This document shows positions 1 through 10,341 of a DNA stretch of 64,000 bases, piece after piece. The stretch lies in assembly GCA_023228945.1 (NCBI GenBank), contig JALOAI010000011.1, positions 62,001 to 126,000 of the forward strand, written 5' to 3'. The notes below the pieces were generated by a model. It was not told the origin of the DNA and did no database searches. It saw only the letters and a program-made list of their open reading frames with translations. The DNA is from Pigmentiphaga sp. Lineage in GTDB: Bacteria; Pseudomonadota; Gammaproteobacteria; Burkholderiales; Burkholderiaceae_B. How positions within the stretch are numbered: position 1 is the stretch's first letter; each line of letters begins with the position of its first letter. Made by a program: the position numbers and the translations under genes.

Positions 1-1433
<1,433 letters not shown>

Positions 1434-1437
<4 letters not shown>

Positions 1438-2279
1438 TCTGGCTGAGCGCCGTTTTGCTGGCGGCTGGCGTCGTCGCCCTGAGCGTGGTGCTGGCCGGCT
1501 GGCTGCTGTCGTCGCTGCCGCGCTGGCGGCAGGTGCACGACAAGCGCCTGCGGGGTGACTTGAGCGAATTCTTTCTGTTCATCGACCCTGCCCGTTTGTG
1601 GGGCATTTCGGTGCTGGCCTGTGCCGCCGCCGGCACCTTGGCCTTCGTGGCGTCGGGCAGCGCGGTTCTCACCGTGGCCGCGGCCGGCATGGTGGGCGCG
1701 ACGCCACGCTGGCTATTGCGCCGTTTGCGGCGGCGGCGCCTGCAACGTTTCGACGAGCAACTGCCGGATGCCTTGCTGACGCTGGCCGCCGCGCTGCGGG
1801 CCGGCGCCGCCACGCCCAGCGCGCTGCGCCACCTGGCGCAAGAGGCCGAGGCGCCCTTGGCACAAGAGTTCGCCCTCGTGTTGCGCGAACAGCGCCTGGG
1901 CATTCCGCTGGACCAGGCCCTTGCGAACCTGGCCCGGCGCCTGCCATCCGAGGCCACCGTGCTCAGCGTCGCGGCCCTGCGCATCTCCGCGGCCACCGGC
2001 GGCAACCTGGCGGAAGCGTTGGAGAGAGTGGCGGTCACGGTCCGGTCGCGGCTGCACCTGTTGGGCCGGGTCGAGGCGCTGACCGCCCAGGGGCGGATGC
2101 AGGCCTGGGTGGTGGGCGCCCTTCCCGTGCTGCTGCTGCTCGCGTTGTCGCGTCTCGAACCGGATGCCATGGCTTTGCTCTGGAGCACCAGGGAAGGCTG
2201 GAGCGTGCTGGCCGGCGTGGCCGTGCTCGAGACGATCGGCATGCTGTGGATCCGCCGCATCGTGGCGATCGACGTCTGA
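1434..2279 (+). CDS. tadB: Tad pilus inner-membrane platform protein TadB
   Basis: Type II secretion F-domain (PF00482) protein, one of the two inner-membrane platform subunits of the Tad pilus machine. The 281-aa product has two N-terminal hydrophobic segments, a cytoplasmic helical T2SSF domain (LPDALLTLAAALRAGA..., then the conserved ATGGNLAEALERVA stretch) and C-terminal membrane segments. The ATG inside the ATGA overlap with the cpaF stop was chosen as start because it gives the hydrophobic N-terminus expected for TadB. It sits between cpaF and tadC in the usual tadABC order, so a single transcript is likely. Confidence 0.92.
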
Positions 2280-2287
2280 GGCCCGGG

Positions 2288-3190
2288 ATGTCGGCGCTCG
2301 ACGGTTTGGTCCTGGTTCCGGCCTGGGCGTCGGGGCTGGCTGGTGGCGCGGCCGGCCTGTTGGTCTGGGTGGCGGTGATCGCCGCCGCGGGGCGGCGTGG
2401 CGGCCCGACGTGGCGGCCCTGTCCCGAAGGCCTCCCCTTATGGTGGCGTCTGGCGTGGCCGGTCGTCCAGCTTACCGGCCTGGCGCGATGGCGGGCGCCG
2501 GAGGCGGGTGGCGCCGGGCAGGAACTGCGTGAACGGTTGCGGCTTCTCGGACTGCCGGAGGCCGCCAACCATCATGCATGGCGTGCGGCGCGATGCGTCG
2601 TGGCGCTGGCCGCGCTATTGGCGGGCCTGCCGCTGGCCTTGGCATGGGGTGGCGCCGGCTGGAGCGTGCCGGCGGCGTGGACGGCGCTTGCCTGGCTGTG
2701 GCCCACCTGGTGGCTGCGCTCCGCCTTGGCCGGCCGGCAACGCGCGGCGGTGCGCGCCTTGCCGTTCATGCTCGACATGATGACGCTCTGCCTCGAAGGC
2801 GGTTTGCATTTTCAGGGCGCGGTGCAGCAAGCCGTGGAGAAAGGGCCGGCGGGCCCCTTGCGCGACGAACTGCGCCGCTGGCTGGGCGAACTGCGCGCCG
2901 GCGCATCGCGCAGCGAAGCCCTGCGGGCCCTGGCCACGCGGTTGGACGATCCCGCCGTGCGTGGCTGGGTGCAGATCATGGTGCAAGCCGACGCTCTCGG
3001 CATGAGCCTGGGGCCGGTGTTGCGCGCCCAGGCCGATCAGCGGCGGGCGGAGCGGTTTTTGCGTGCCGAGAAGCTGGCCTTGCAGGCGCCCGTGAAGATG
3101 CTGTTTCCGCTGATTCTTTGCATTTTCCCCTGCACCTTCCTGGTCATCGGGTTTCCTGTTGCGGTGCGCTTGATGGAGGCACTGGGATGA
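2288..3190 (+). CDS. tadC: Tad pilus inner-membrane platform protein TadC
   Basis: Second T2SSF-domain platform protein of the Tad apparatus, about 300 aa. Visible features are an N-terminal membrane segment, a central hydrophobic pair, the family stretch LPFMLDMMTLCLEGGLHFQGAV, a second conserved block (ADALGMSLGPVLRAQAD) and a closing hydrophobic helix (MLFPLILCIFPCTFLVIGFP). The start lies 8 bases after the tadB stop. Its stop overlaps an ATG (ATGA at 3187) in the frame of the next gene. Confidence 0.92.
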   Translation: MSALDGLVLVPAWASGLAGGAAGLLVWVAVIAAAGRRGGPTWRPCPEGLPLWWRLAWPVVQLTGLARWRAPEAGGAGQELRERLRLLGLPEAANHHAWRAARCVVALAALLAGLPLALAWGGAGWSVPAAWTALAWLWPTWWLRSALAGRQRAAVRALPFMLDMMTLCLEGGLHFQGAVQQAVEKGPAGPLRDELRRWLGELRAGASRSEALRALATRLDDPAVRGWVQIMVQADALGMSLGPVLRAQADQRRAERFLRAEKLALQAPVKMLFPLILCIFPCTFLVIGFPVAVRLMEALG

Positions 3191-3720
3191 AATTACCCCC
3201 ACGCTCACTGTGTTCGCTGCTTTCCGAGGGGGCTTCAGCCTCCTTCGGGGGGGCCGGGCGGAAAGATGGACGGCCCCCCGCGGCATATCTCATCGCCGAT
3301 ACGGGAATCGAACCCGCCCCAGGCCAGCCGGAGGGCGGGCCCAGAGCGGGCGGCGCGGGCGTTCCACCCCCCAGGGCGGAAGCCTGTCCGAGGCCTATCC
3401 GGTGGATTGTGCTCGACGGCTTTGCGCAACGGCTGCGCGGCCTGTTGTGGCGGCCGCCGCCCCTGCCGGCCCAGGCCTGGTGCCTGCCGCGTTGCGGCGC
3501 CGTGCATACCTGGGGCATGGCGCATCCCATCGACATCGTATTCGTGGCTGGCAATGGCGAGATCCGGCGGATCGATGCGGTGGTGCCACCCTGGCGTTGG
3601 CGAGCCTGTCCGGGAGCCAGAGCCGTCGTGGAACTGGCCGCGGGCGAGGCGGCGCGCCTGGGCTGGCGCCGTGGCGGCCGCGCGGCGTGGCCGGCGGGCT
3701 TATTGGCTCGCCGCTGTTGA
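3187..3720 (+). CDS. DUF192 family protein at the end of the tad cluster (start uncertain)
   Basis: From about base 3400 the product matches the DUF192 fold (PF02643): RWIVLDGFAQRLRGLLWRP, then MAHPIDIVFVAGNGEIRRID, a proline/tryptophan turn, and the closing pattern VVELAAGEAARLGWRRGG. DUF192 genes occur in tad loci of several proteobacteria; their function is unknown. The first 70 or so codons from the ATGA-coupled start are not DUF192-like. They run through a GC-rich hairpin sequence and a stretch resembling a reversed tRNA T-arm, so they are probably intergenic DNA that happens to be open. A GTG at 3409 is a plausible alternative start. There is no signal peptide. Only 7 bases separate it from the convergent gene. 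Confidence 0.72.
   Translation: MKLPPRSLCSLLSEGASASFGGAGRKDGRPPAAYLIADTGIEPAPGQPEGGPRAGGAGVPPPRAEACPRPIRWIVLDGFAQRLRGLLWRPPPLPAQAWCLPRCGAVHTWGMAHPIDIVFVAGNGEIRRIDAVVPPWRWRACPGARAVVELAAGEAARLGWRRGGRAAWPAGLLARRC
3191..3399. other. GC-hairpin and T-arm-like stretch between tadC and the DUF192 core
   Basis: This stretch reads open in the DUF192 frame but lacks family similarity. It contains a C-run/G-run hairpin (CCCCCACGC... to ...GAGGGGGC, about 3197-3233), a second G-rich stem, and at 3299-3317 the string ATACGGGAATCGAACCCG. The last is the reverse complement of a tRNA T-stem/loop. No acceptor, anticodon or D arm can be built around it, so it is not called as a tRNA. It may be a decayed repeat or tRNA-derived fragment. 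Confidence 0.4.
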
Positions 3721-3727
3721 GCCCCGC

Positions 3728-4705
3728 TCAGCGGCCGTGCCCCCAGGCCAGGAGCAGAGCGAAGCCCACCATCGATACGGCATAGAGCCCGGCGAGCAGG
3801 ACATAGCCGGCCGCCTGCCGGCCCGGGCTGGCTTGCGGCTTCAGCCACCAGCCGAAGGCCCGGAAGGCGAGGGGCGCCAGCCACCAGCCCAGCAACTGCG
3901 TGCTGACGAAGTTGCCGATGAACAGTGTCAGCCAGAAGGGCAGGCCCTGCCCGTCGAGCCAAGGCACACCGATAAAAAAGCCCCACAGATAGACCACGGG
4001 GTACAGCACGAGCAGCACCAACAGGTTGCTTTGGAAAATAAAGGCCCGATTCGGCAACGTGGCCTGATCGTCGGGAAACCAGAAGCTGAAACCGTGGCTT
4101 GCCCGCTTGATATTGAGCCCCGCATTGAAGCGTGCGCCTTGCGCCAGCAACGATTGCCGCTCGGGGGATTCCAGCCAGGCCGCCAGGTTGGCATCGTCAT
4201 CGAACGAGAGAACGACGACCCAGTCGTCGTGCAGCCCGGGGATCGGACGTTCGATCTTGTGGCGCAGAAAACCCGGAAAACGAGCCTCGGCAGCCTGAAT
4301 GCGTTGCTGCCAGGCGAAGAAATCCTTTTCCAGCGCCTCCGGCACCTTGAACGAAATGAGGGCGGAAACCGCGCGGTCGCTCTGCCTGCCGGCATCCGGC
4401 AGGAGGTGCACGTCTTCGGGTCCGATGCCCAACTGGCGGATTTCGTCGAGCAGAAGCGCCCGCTCGCCGCTTTGCAGCCAGCCGCGCGCCGCCGCGGCAT
4501 CGGAGAAATGCAGGATCGAAACCCAGTCGACATGCGCCGGCGGCTGCGGCGGAATGATCTCTTGGCCGAGAAAGCCCGGCCAGGCCTTGAGGGTTTCCGC
4601 CACCTTGCCGTTCCAGCGGGTGAAATCGGCAAAGCCCTCGTCGGCGATGCGGCGCTGGATGACTAGGGCGACGGCATCCTGGCCGGAGTCGGAAGGGGTG
4701 GTCAT
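3728..4705 (-). CDS. Tandem ABM-domain protein with C-terminal membrane anchor (COG3224-like)
   Basis: The 325-aa product has two consecutive antibiotic-biosynthesis-monooxygenase-like ferredoxin folds. The first is about residues 10-95 (AVALVIQRRI... WPGFLGQEIIPP... DWVSILHFSD), the second about 112-195 (AVSALISFKV... FPGFLRHKIERP... DDWVVVLSFDD). They are recognisably duplicates. Three hydrophobic helices follow (about 220-315). The layout matches the ABM-superfamily proteins grouped in COG3224; substrate and reaction are unknown, and ABM folds can be oxygenases, isomerases or dimerisation modules. The start lies 17 bases after the stop of the broken guanine deaminase gene, so the two were probably cotranscribed. 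Confidence 0.75.
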   Translation of the reverse strand: MTTPSDSGQDAVALVIQRRIADEGFADFTRWNGKVAETLKAWPGFLGQEIIPPQPPAHVDWVSILHFSDAAAARGWLQSGERALLLDEIRQLGIGPEDVHLLPDAGRQSDRAVSALISFKVPEALEKDFFAWQQRIQAAEARFPGFLRHKIERPIPGLHDDWVVVLSFDDDANLAAWLESPERQSLLAQGARFNAGLNIKRASHGFSFWFPDDQATLPNRAFIFQSNLLVLLVLYPVVYLWGFFIGVPWLDGQGLPFWLTLFIGNFVSTQLLGWWLAPLAFRAFGWWLKPQASPGRQAAGYVLLAGLYAVSMVGFALLLAWGHGR

Positions 4706-4722
4706 GCCCAGCGTCCGTCCGT

Positions 4723-6181
4723 TCAGGGCTTCTGGTAGAGGCGCTGGCCCATGACCCAGGTTTCGGCCACGCAGCGGTCGTCGCCCACCATCATGATGCC
4801 GAACAGCAGGTTGGCGGCTTCCTCCATGTTGCGCGGACGGGCGCCTTCGGCGACCAGCGACTGGTGCCAGGCCTGGGCGTGCGGGCCGCCGTTGGGGTCG
4901 AGGGCCACGAAGTCGGCCTCCTTGCCGGGTTCGAAGTTGCCCAGCTTGTCGTCGAGGTAGAGGCCCTCGGCGCCGCCGAGCGTGATCGACCAGAAACCGC
5001 GATAGGGCGAGAGCTTGTTGCGTTCGGCTTCGGCCAGATCCTTGCGGACCGGATCGAGGCTGCCATCGAGCAGCGTGTTGTTGCACATGCCCACTTTGTA
5101 GGCATCATCCAGTACATGGAGCATGGAAAAGCGGTTGCCGCCGCCGACGTCGGTGCCGAACGACATCCTGACCCGGTACTCGGGATCGGTGGCGCGGCCC
5201 AGGCGAAACAGGCCGCTCCCCAGAAACAGGTTCGAGCAGGGGCAGAACACCACGGCCGCGCCGCTGGCGGACATCCGGCGGAACTCGTGGTTTGAGAGAT
5301 ACACGCCGTGGCCGCCGGAGAACCTGGGGCCGACGAGACCGTACTTTTCGTATACGCCGAGATAGTCGTCGCACTCCGGATGTTCGGCCAGCACGCCCCG
5401 GCACTCCGCCGGGTTCTCGGAGATATGGGTATTGACCCAGCAATCCGGATGCTCCTCCTTCAGCCGCTGGCAGGCGCGCAGCAGCTCCGGCGAGGCGCCA
5501 AAGGCAAAGCGTGGCGTGATGGCGTACAGGTTGCGGCCCTGCTTGTGATACTGCGCGATCAAACGCTTGCTGTCGCGATAGAAGTTCCCCGGCGTGTCGA
5601 TATAGTCGTCCGGCGCATTGCGATCGATGCCGGTGAGGCCGGCGATGATGCGCATGTTGCGTTTGCCGGCTTCTTCGAAGAGTTCTTCGGTGGATACGGG
5701 CGAAGAACTGGTGAACGCCTGGCAGGTGGTGGTGCCGCTGGCAAGCAGCGTATCCAGGAAGCGCCGCACGCCTTCGCGCGCGTAGTCGCGATGTTGACCG
5801 TGTTCAGCGCCGGCAGGATGTTCGCCGCACGCCTTCGCGCGCGTAGTCGCGATCCTTGTACTTGAGTTCTTCGGGATAGACCCACATTTGCAGCCAGGGC
5901 AGCAGTTGCTCGCCGAAGGCGCCCAGTACGCGGGTTTGCGGCAAATGGATGTGGCCATCGATGAAGCCGGGGACGATGATGCGGTCGGTCAGGTGGGTTA
6001 CGGCGAGCCCCGGATGGCGGGCGATGATGTCGTCGTGGGCGCCGAAGTCCTGAATGATGCCGTTGCGGACCACGAGCAGCCCATCGGCGTGAAAGCGCGC
6101 CGCCTCCTGCTCCCGCCCCACGTGTTTCCAGGGATCGTCGACGAAGTCGAAAAAGGTGCCGCGGATACCGGTTGTGTTCAT
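4723..6181 (-). pseudogene. guaD: Guanine deaminase, frameshifted by a 61-bp insertion
   Basis: Guanine deaminase (amidohydrolase superfamily) converts guanine to xanthine and ammonia with a bound zinc. The N-terminal part starts at 6181 and reads to the HxH motif (GFIDGHIHLPQ) and on to KYKDRDYAREGVRR, then shifts frame. The rest (FLDTLLASGTTT onward) is intact in another frame and carries the remaining metal ligands (NTHISEN, GGHGVYLS, SFGTDVGGG). The break is at 5762-5853, where a 31-bp segment occurs twice, 61 bp apart. Removing 61 bp restores one continuous frame of about 465 codons, close to normal GuaD length. As sequenced, full-length enzyme cannot be made. A recent mutation or an assembly error are both possible, since the rest of the gene is undecayed. 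Confidence 0.85.
5762..5853. repeat. 31-bp direct repeat bounding the insertion in guaD
   Basis: The 31 bases at 5762-5792 are repeated exactly at 5823-5853, with 30 bases between them that have no counterpart in the expected guaD sequence. The 61-bp offset is not a multiple of three, so the copy shifts the frame. No inverted termini or transposase are present. The arrangement fits template slippage or a sequencing/assembly artefact better than a transposon footprint. Confidence 0.9.
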
Positions 6182-6935
6182 GGCGTGTTGTCTCCCTGGG
6201 GGGCGGTTGGGGAATCATGCTCTGGCGAGCAGGGCGCCCACCAGCGCGCGAAGGCCGCGATCAGCCTCGGTGGCGGAACAGATCGGCATCGACGGGGCTG
6301 GCTAATGGGGCGACGCACGCCCGGCTCGGCACGATTCAGTGGCGCTTTGGCCGACAGTCGGGTGTGGTGGTCGGTGGCTTTCTGTTTGTGGTTGCGCCGA
6401 ACCGGCACGTTTTTTTCAAGCCGGCACGCTTTCTAAACGGCGGGAAGTCTCTCGGTGCAGAATATTCCAAAAGCTGCTGTTTGTATCACGCGACCAGCAG
6501 ATTTTTTTACGCCCGATCCTTCAGGCAAGGCGGATTTCTGCGATGTGGCGCCGCCCCCCGAGGGCGCTCCGTCCAGCTTGCCAGGCCAAAAGTCCCGGGT
6601 TATTCTGGTAAGCTTATGCCTGCCTTTCGCCTACTCGGCGAGCAGCCCGATGGAAAATGCCGGGTAACACATCCGCAGGATGGTCCATCGCTTTTTTGTC
6701 TTGTTTCGTGCCGTGCCACAAGCGCGCGCCCGAAGCATTCGTTTCAACCTCCAGTACCCGTTCCGATGAACCGGTGCCGGGCGGTCGTGGGTCCGGGCCC
6801 AGCCATTCCGTGAATGGCAAAGCGCCGGGCGTGTGGCCGGATCCGGTGCAGGTTGGATGCGATGGTGGCCGGCAATCCGGTTGGCGCCATGGCGATCGGG
6901 GCGTTCCGTACCGGTTTGAAAGGAATACCTCTCTC
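6182..6935. other. 754-bp gap between divergent guaD and ilvI: untranslated leader/promoter region
   Basis: No supportable protein gene is seen. The right part should hold the ilvIHC promoter and a leader. Short open stretches exist, such as a 29-codon frame starting at 6680, but none has a ribosome site plus a run of Val/Leu/Ile codons that would argue for a classical attenuator. T-rich tracts at 6411-6417 and 6502-6508 break up the otherwise GC-rich sequence. The ribosome binding site AAGGAAT (6920-6926) precedes ilvI. Confidence 0.5.
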
Positions 6936-8648
6936 ATGGAAATCACAGGCGCCGAGATCCTCGTGCGCTGCCTGGCCGATGAAGGCGTGGAACACGTCTT
7001 TGGCTATCCGGGCGGCGCGGTTCTCTATATCTACGACGAAATCTTCAAGCAAGATCGTTTTCAACATATTCTCGTTCGCCACGAGCAGGCCGCCGTGCAC
7101 GCGGCCGATGCCTATTCGCGCTCGTCGAACAAAGTCGGCGTGGCCTTGGTCACCAGCGGCCCTGGCGCCACCAACGCGGTCACGGGCATTGCCACGGCCT
7201 ATACCGATTCCATCCCCATGGTGATCATCACCGGACAGGTGCCCACCGCCGCCATCGGCGAAGACGCCTTCCAGGAATGCGACACCATCGGGATCACCCG
7301 TCCCTGCGTCAAACACAACTTCCTCGTCAAAGACGTCAAGGATCTGGCCGAAACCCTGCAGCGCGCGTTCTACATCGCGCGCACGGGCCGGCCGGGCCCG
7401 GTGCTGGTCGATGTTCCCAAAGACATCACCATCGCCCGCTACAAGTATGCGCCGCGCACCGCGCCGGTGGTGATGCGCTCGTATTCGCCGGTGGTCAAGG
7501 GCCACCAGGGCCAGATCAAAAAGGCCGTGCAATTGCTGCGCTCGGCCGAGCGCCCCATGATCTACACCGGCGGCGGCGTGATCCTGGCCAATGCCTCCGA
7601 TGAGCTCAAGCAACTCGTCGAAACCGTGGGCGCGCCCTGCACCAACACGCTGATGGGCCTGGGCGGCCTGCCGGCCAGCCACCCGTCCTTCGTCGGCATG
7701 CCGGGCATGCACGGCACGTATGAAGCCAACATGGCGATGCAGCACTGCGATGTGCTGGTGGCCATCGGCGCCCGCTTCGACGACCGCGTGATCGGCAACC
7801 CGCGCCATTTCGCGCAGAACGCCCGCAAAATCATCCATATCGACGTCGACCCGTCGTCCATTTCCAAGCGCGTCAAGGTCGATGTGCCGATCGTGGGCGA
7901 CGTGCGCGACGTGCTCGTCGACTTCATCGCCCAGCTCGAGTCGGCGGGCGGCTTCGATACCGCCCGGCTCAAGCCCTGGTGGGAGCAGGTCGAAACCTGG
8001 CGCGGCCGCCAATGCCTGCGCTATGCGCCGTCCAACGAAGTGATCAAGCCGCAGAGCGTGGTCGAGGCTTTGTGGGAAGTCACCGGCGGCGACGCCTTCG
8101 TCACGTCCGATGTTGGCCAGCACCAGATGTGGGCCGCGCAGTATTACGGCTTCAACAAGCCGCGGCGCTGGATCAACAGCGGCGGCCTGGGCACCATGGG
8201 CGTGGGCCTGCCCTACGCCATGGGCGTGCAGATGGCGAATCCGGACGCCGACGTGGCGGTGATCACCGGCGAGGGCTCGATCCAGATGAACATCCAGGAG
8301 CTGTCCACCTGCTTCCAGTACCATCTGTCGCCCAAGGTGCTGTGCCTGAACAACCGCTACCTGGGCATGGTGCGCCAGTGGCAGGAGATCGACTACGGCT
8401 CGCGCTATTCCGAGTCCTACATGGATGCGCTGCCCGACTTCGTCAAGCTGGTCGAGGCCTATGGCCACGTCGGCCTGCGCATCGACAAGCCGGCCGACGT
8501 CAAGCCGGCCTTGCAGGAGGCATTTGGCAAGTACCGCAAGCGCCTGGTGTTCCTCGATTTCATCACCGATCAGTCCGAGAACGTCTGGCCCATGGTCAAG
8601 GCGGGCAAGGGCCTGACCGAGATGTTGCTCGGTTCCGAAGACCTGTAA
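6936..8648 (+). CDS. ilvI: Acetolactate synthase large (catalytic) subunit
   Basis: ThDP/FAD-dependent acetohydroxyacid synthase large subunit. It makes 2-acetolactate or 2-aceto-2-hydroxybutyrate, the first common step to valine, leucine and isoleucine. The 570-aa length is typical. The catalytic glutamate is in RHEQAAVHAADAY (E50). The central FAD region is present, and the ThDP motif begins at GEGSIQMNIQE and ends at LNNRYLGM about 30 residues later. The start was chosen for its good ribosome site (GAAAGGAAT) and the family-typical N-terminus MEITGAEILVRCL. It is followed after 10 bases by the regulatory subunit and then by ilvC. The symbol ilvB is also used for this family. Confidence 0.96.
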   Translation: MEITGAEILVRCLADEGVEHVFGYPGGAVLYIYDEIFKQDRFQHILVRHEQAAVHAADAYSRSSNKVGVALVTSGPGATNAVTGIATAYTDSIPMVIITGQVPTAAIGEDAFQECDTIGITRPCVKHNFLVKDVKDLAETLQRAFYIARTGRPGPVLVDVPKDITIARYKYAPRTAPVVMRSYSPVVKGHQGQIKKAVQLLRSAERPMIYTGGGVILANASDELKQLVETVGAPCTNTLMGLGGLPASHPSFVGMPGMHGTYEANMAMQHCDVLVAIGARFDDRVIGNPRHFAQNARKIIHIDVDPSSISKRVKVDVPIVGDVRDVLVDFIAQLESAGGFDTARLKPWWEQVETWRGRQCLRYAPSNEVIKPQSVVEALWEVTGGDAFVTSDVGQHQMWAAQYYGFNKPRRWINSGGLGTMGVGLPYAMGVQMANPDADVAVITGEGSIQMNIQELSTCFQYHLSPKVLCLNNRYLGMVRQWQEIDYGSRYSESYMDALPDFVKLVEAYGHVGLRIDKPADVKPALQEAFGKYRKRLVFLDFITDQSENVWPMVKAGKGLTEMLLGSEDL

Positions 8649-8658
8649 GGAGACACGC

Positions 8659-9150
8659 ATGAGACACGTCATTTCCGTGCTCCTGGAAAACGAACCGGGA
8701 GCCTTGTCGCGGGTGGTGGGGCTGTTCTCCGCCCGTGGCTACAACATCGAGACGCTCACCGTGGCTCCCACCGAGGATGCCACCCTGTCGCGCATGACGA
8801 TCGCCACCCGCGGTTCCGACGACGTCATCGAACAGATCACCAAGCACCTCAACCGTCTGGTCGAGGTGGTCAAGGTGGTCGATCTCACCGAGGGCGCGCA
8901 CCTCGAGCGCGAACTGATGCTCATCAAAGTGCGGGCGATGGGCAAAGAGCGCGAAGAGATGAAGCGCATGGTCGATATTTTCCGCGGCCACATCGTCGAC
9001 GTGACCGACAAGGCCTACACGATCGAACTCACGGGCGACCAGCAAAAGCTCGACGCCTTCATCGACGCCATCGACCGCACCGCCATCCTCGAAACCGTCC
9101 GGACCGGGATCTGCGGCGTGGGCCGCGGCGAACGCATCCTCAAACTGTAA
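8659..9150 (+). CDS. ilvH: Acetolactate synthase small (regulatory) subunit
   Basis: The 163-aa regulatory subunit confers valine feedback inhibition and activates the large subunit. The N-terminal ACT domain (residues 2-76, starting RHVISVLLENEPGALSRVVGLFSARGYNIETL) and the C-terminal ALS_ss_C domain (to GVGRGERILKL) are both complete. GGAG lies 8 bases before the ATG. It is translated directly behind the catalytic subunit, as expected for stoichiometric assembly. Confidence 0.96.
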   Translation: MRHVISVLLENEPGALSRVVGLFSARGYNIETLTVAPTEDATLSRMTIATRGSDDVIEQITKHLNRLVEVVKVVDLTEGAHLERELMLIKVRAMGKEREEMKRMVDIFRGHIVDVTDKAYTIELTGDQQKLDAFIDAIDRTAILETVRTGICGVGRGERILKL

Positions 9151-9212
9151 ATTCCACGGCCCGGGCGCGGCCAGCCAGCCCGCCCGGCCTGTCCTCTTCT
9201 GGAGATACCAAC

Positions 9213-10229
9213 GTGAAAGTGTTCTACGACAAGGACTGCGATCTGTCGCTCATCAAGGGCAAGACCGTCGCCATCATCGGCTACGGCTCGCAGGGCCACG
9301 CGCACGCGCTCAACCTCAACGATTCCGGCGTGAAAGTCGTGGTCGGCCTGCGCAAGGACGGCGCCAGCTGGAACAAGGCCGTCAATGCCGGCCTGCAAGT
9401 GGCCGAAGTGGCCGACGCGGTGAAGCAGGCCGACGTCGTCATGATTCTCCTGCCCGACGAGAACATCGCCGAGGTGTACAAGACCCAGGTCGAAGCCAAT
9501 ATCCGCTCCGGCGCCGCGCTGGCCTTCGCCCACGGCTTCAACGTGCACTACGGCCAGGTCGTGCCGCGCGACGACATCGACGTCATCATGATCGCGCCCA
9601 AGGCCCCCGGGCACACCGTGCGCGGCACCTACGCCAACGGTGGCGGCGTGCCCCACCTGGTGGCGGTCTACCAGGATAAATCCGGTTTCGCCCGCGATCT
9701 CGCCCTGTCGTACGCCAGCGCCAACGGCGGCGGCCGTGCCGGCATCATCGAGACCAACTTCCGCGAAGAGACCGAAACCGATCTTTTCGGCGAGCAGGCC
9801 GTGCTGTGCGGCGGCACCGTCGAACTCATCAAGGCCGGCTTCGAGACCCTGGTCGAGGCGGGCTACGCCCCCGAGATGGCCTACTTCGAGTGCCTGCACG
9901 AGCTCAAGCTCATCGTGGATCTGATCTACGAAGGCGGCATCGCCAACATGAACTACTCGATCTCGAACAACGCCGAGTACGGTGAGTACGTCACCGGCCC
10001 GCGCGTGGTCACCGACGAGACCAAGAACGTCATGCGCCAAGTGCTGAAAGACATCCAGACCGGCGAGTACGCCAAGAGCTTCATCCTGGAAAACAAGGCC
10101 GGCGCTCCCACGCTGCAATCGCGCCGCCGCCTGAACGCCGAGCACCCGATCGAGCAGGTTGGCGCCAAGCTGCGTCCGATGATGCCCTGGATCGCCAAGA
10201 ACAAGCTGGTGGATCAAAGCAAGAACTGA
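9213..10229 (+). CDS. ilvC: Ketol-acid reductoisomerase (class I, NADP+)
   Basis: Carries out alkyl migration and NADPH reduction of acetohydroxy acids, the second step of branched-chain amino-acid synthesis. The short class-I form (338 aa) is seen, with Rossmann motif IIGYGSQGHAHAL (residues 21-33) and the C-terminal knotted domain with its acidic metal ligands (ETETDLFGEQAVLCGG, ECLHELKLIVDLIYEGG). The start is GTG, preceded by GGAGATACCAAC. It lies 62 bases after ilvH in the same operon. Transcription should end at the stem-loop from 10297. Confidence 0.97.
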   Translation: MKVFYDKDCDLSLIKGKTVAIIGYGSQGHAHALNLNDSGVKVVVGLRKDGASWNKAVNAGLQVAEVADAVKQADVVMILLPDENIAEVYKTQVEANIRSGAALAFAHGFNVHYGQVVPRDDIDVIMIAPKAPGHTVRGTYANGGGVPHLVAVYQDKSGFARDLALSYASANGGGRAGIIETNFREETETDLFGEQAVLCGGTVELIKAGFETLVEAGYAPEMAYFECLHELKLIVDLIYEGGIANMNYSISNNAEYGEYVTGPRVVTDETKNVMRQVLKDIQTGEYAKSFILENKAGAPTLQSRRRLNAEHPIEQVGAKLRPMMPWIAKNKLVDQSKN

Positions 10230-10296
10230 TCATCCCCGCAGGCGCTGGAGGCTCCGCCACCTGTGGCGGCCGGCCGACGGACCCGCGGGAATCACC

Positions 10297-10341
10297 AAGG
10301 CCCCATGCCACCGCCCACGGCGGGAACATGGGGCCTTTTTT
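10297..10341 (+). terminator. Rho-independent terminator after ilvC
   Basis: An 11-bp perfect stem, AAGGCCCCATG paired with CATGGGGCCTT, is followed by an uninterrupted T-run (10336-10341). It lies 67 bases downstream of the ilvC stop and runs straight into the first unit of the repeat array. Confidence 0.85.

Noticed and set aside
3290..3330. Possible minus-strand tRNA gene, suggested by a perfect T-arm-like sequence
   Set aside because: No acceptor stem complement, anticodon arm or D arm could be placed at the right distances, and no CCA end is present.
5793..5822. Insertion-sequence remnant in guaD
   Set aside because: Only 30 bp of filler lies between the direct repeats, without inverted ends or coding content; slippage or artefact is simpler.
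6680..6769. Attenuator leader peptide (29 codons) before ilvI
   Set aside because: Only scattered Val/Leu/Ile codons, no properly spaced ribosome site, and no competing terminator stem seen downstream.
6744..8672. Long open frame (over 600 codons) on the minus strand opposite ilvI, and similar ones opposite pnp, ilvD and bepA
   Set aside because: These are antisense shadows of highly conserved GC-rich genes. Their translations are low-complexity and have no recognisable domain or ribosome site.
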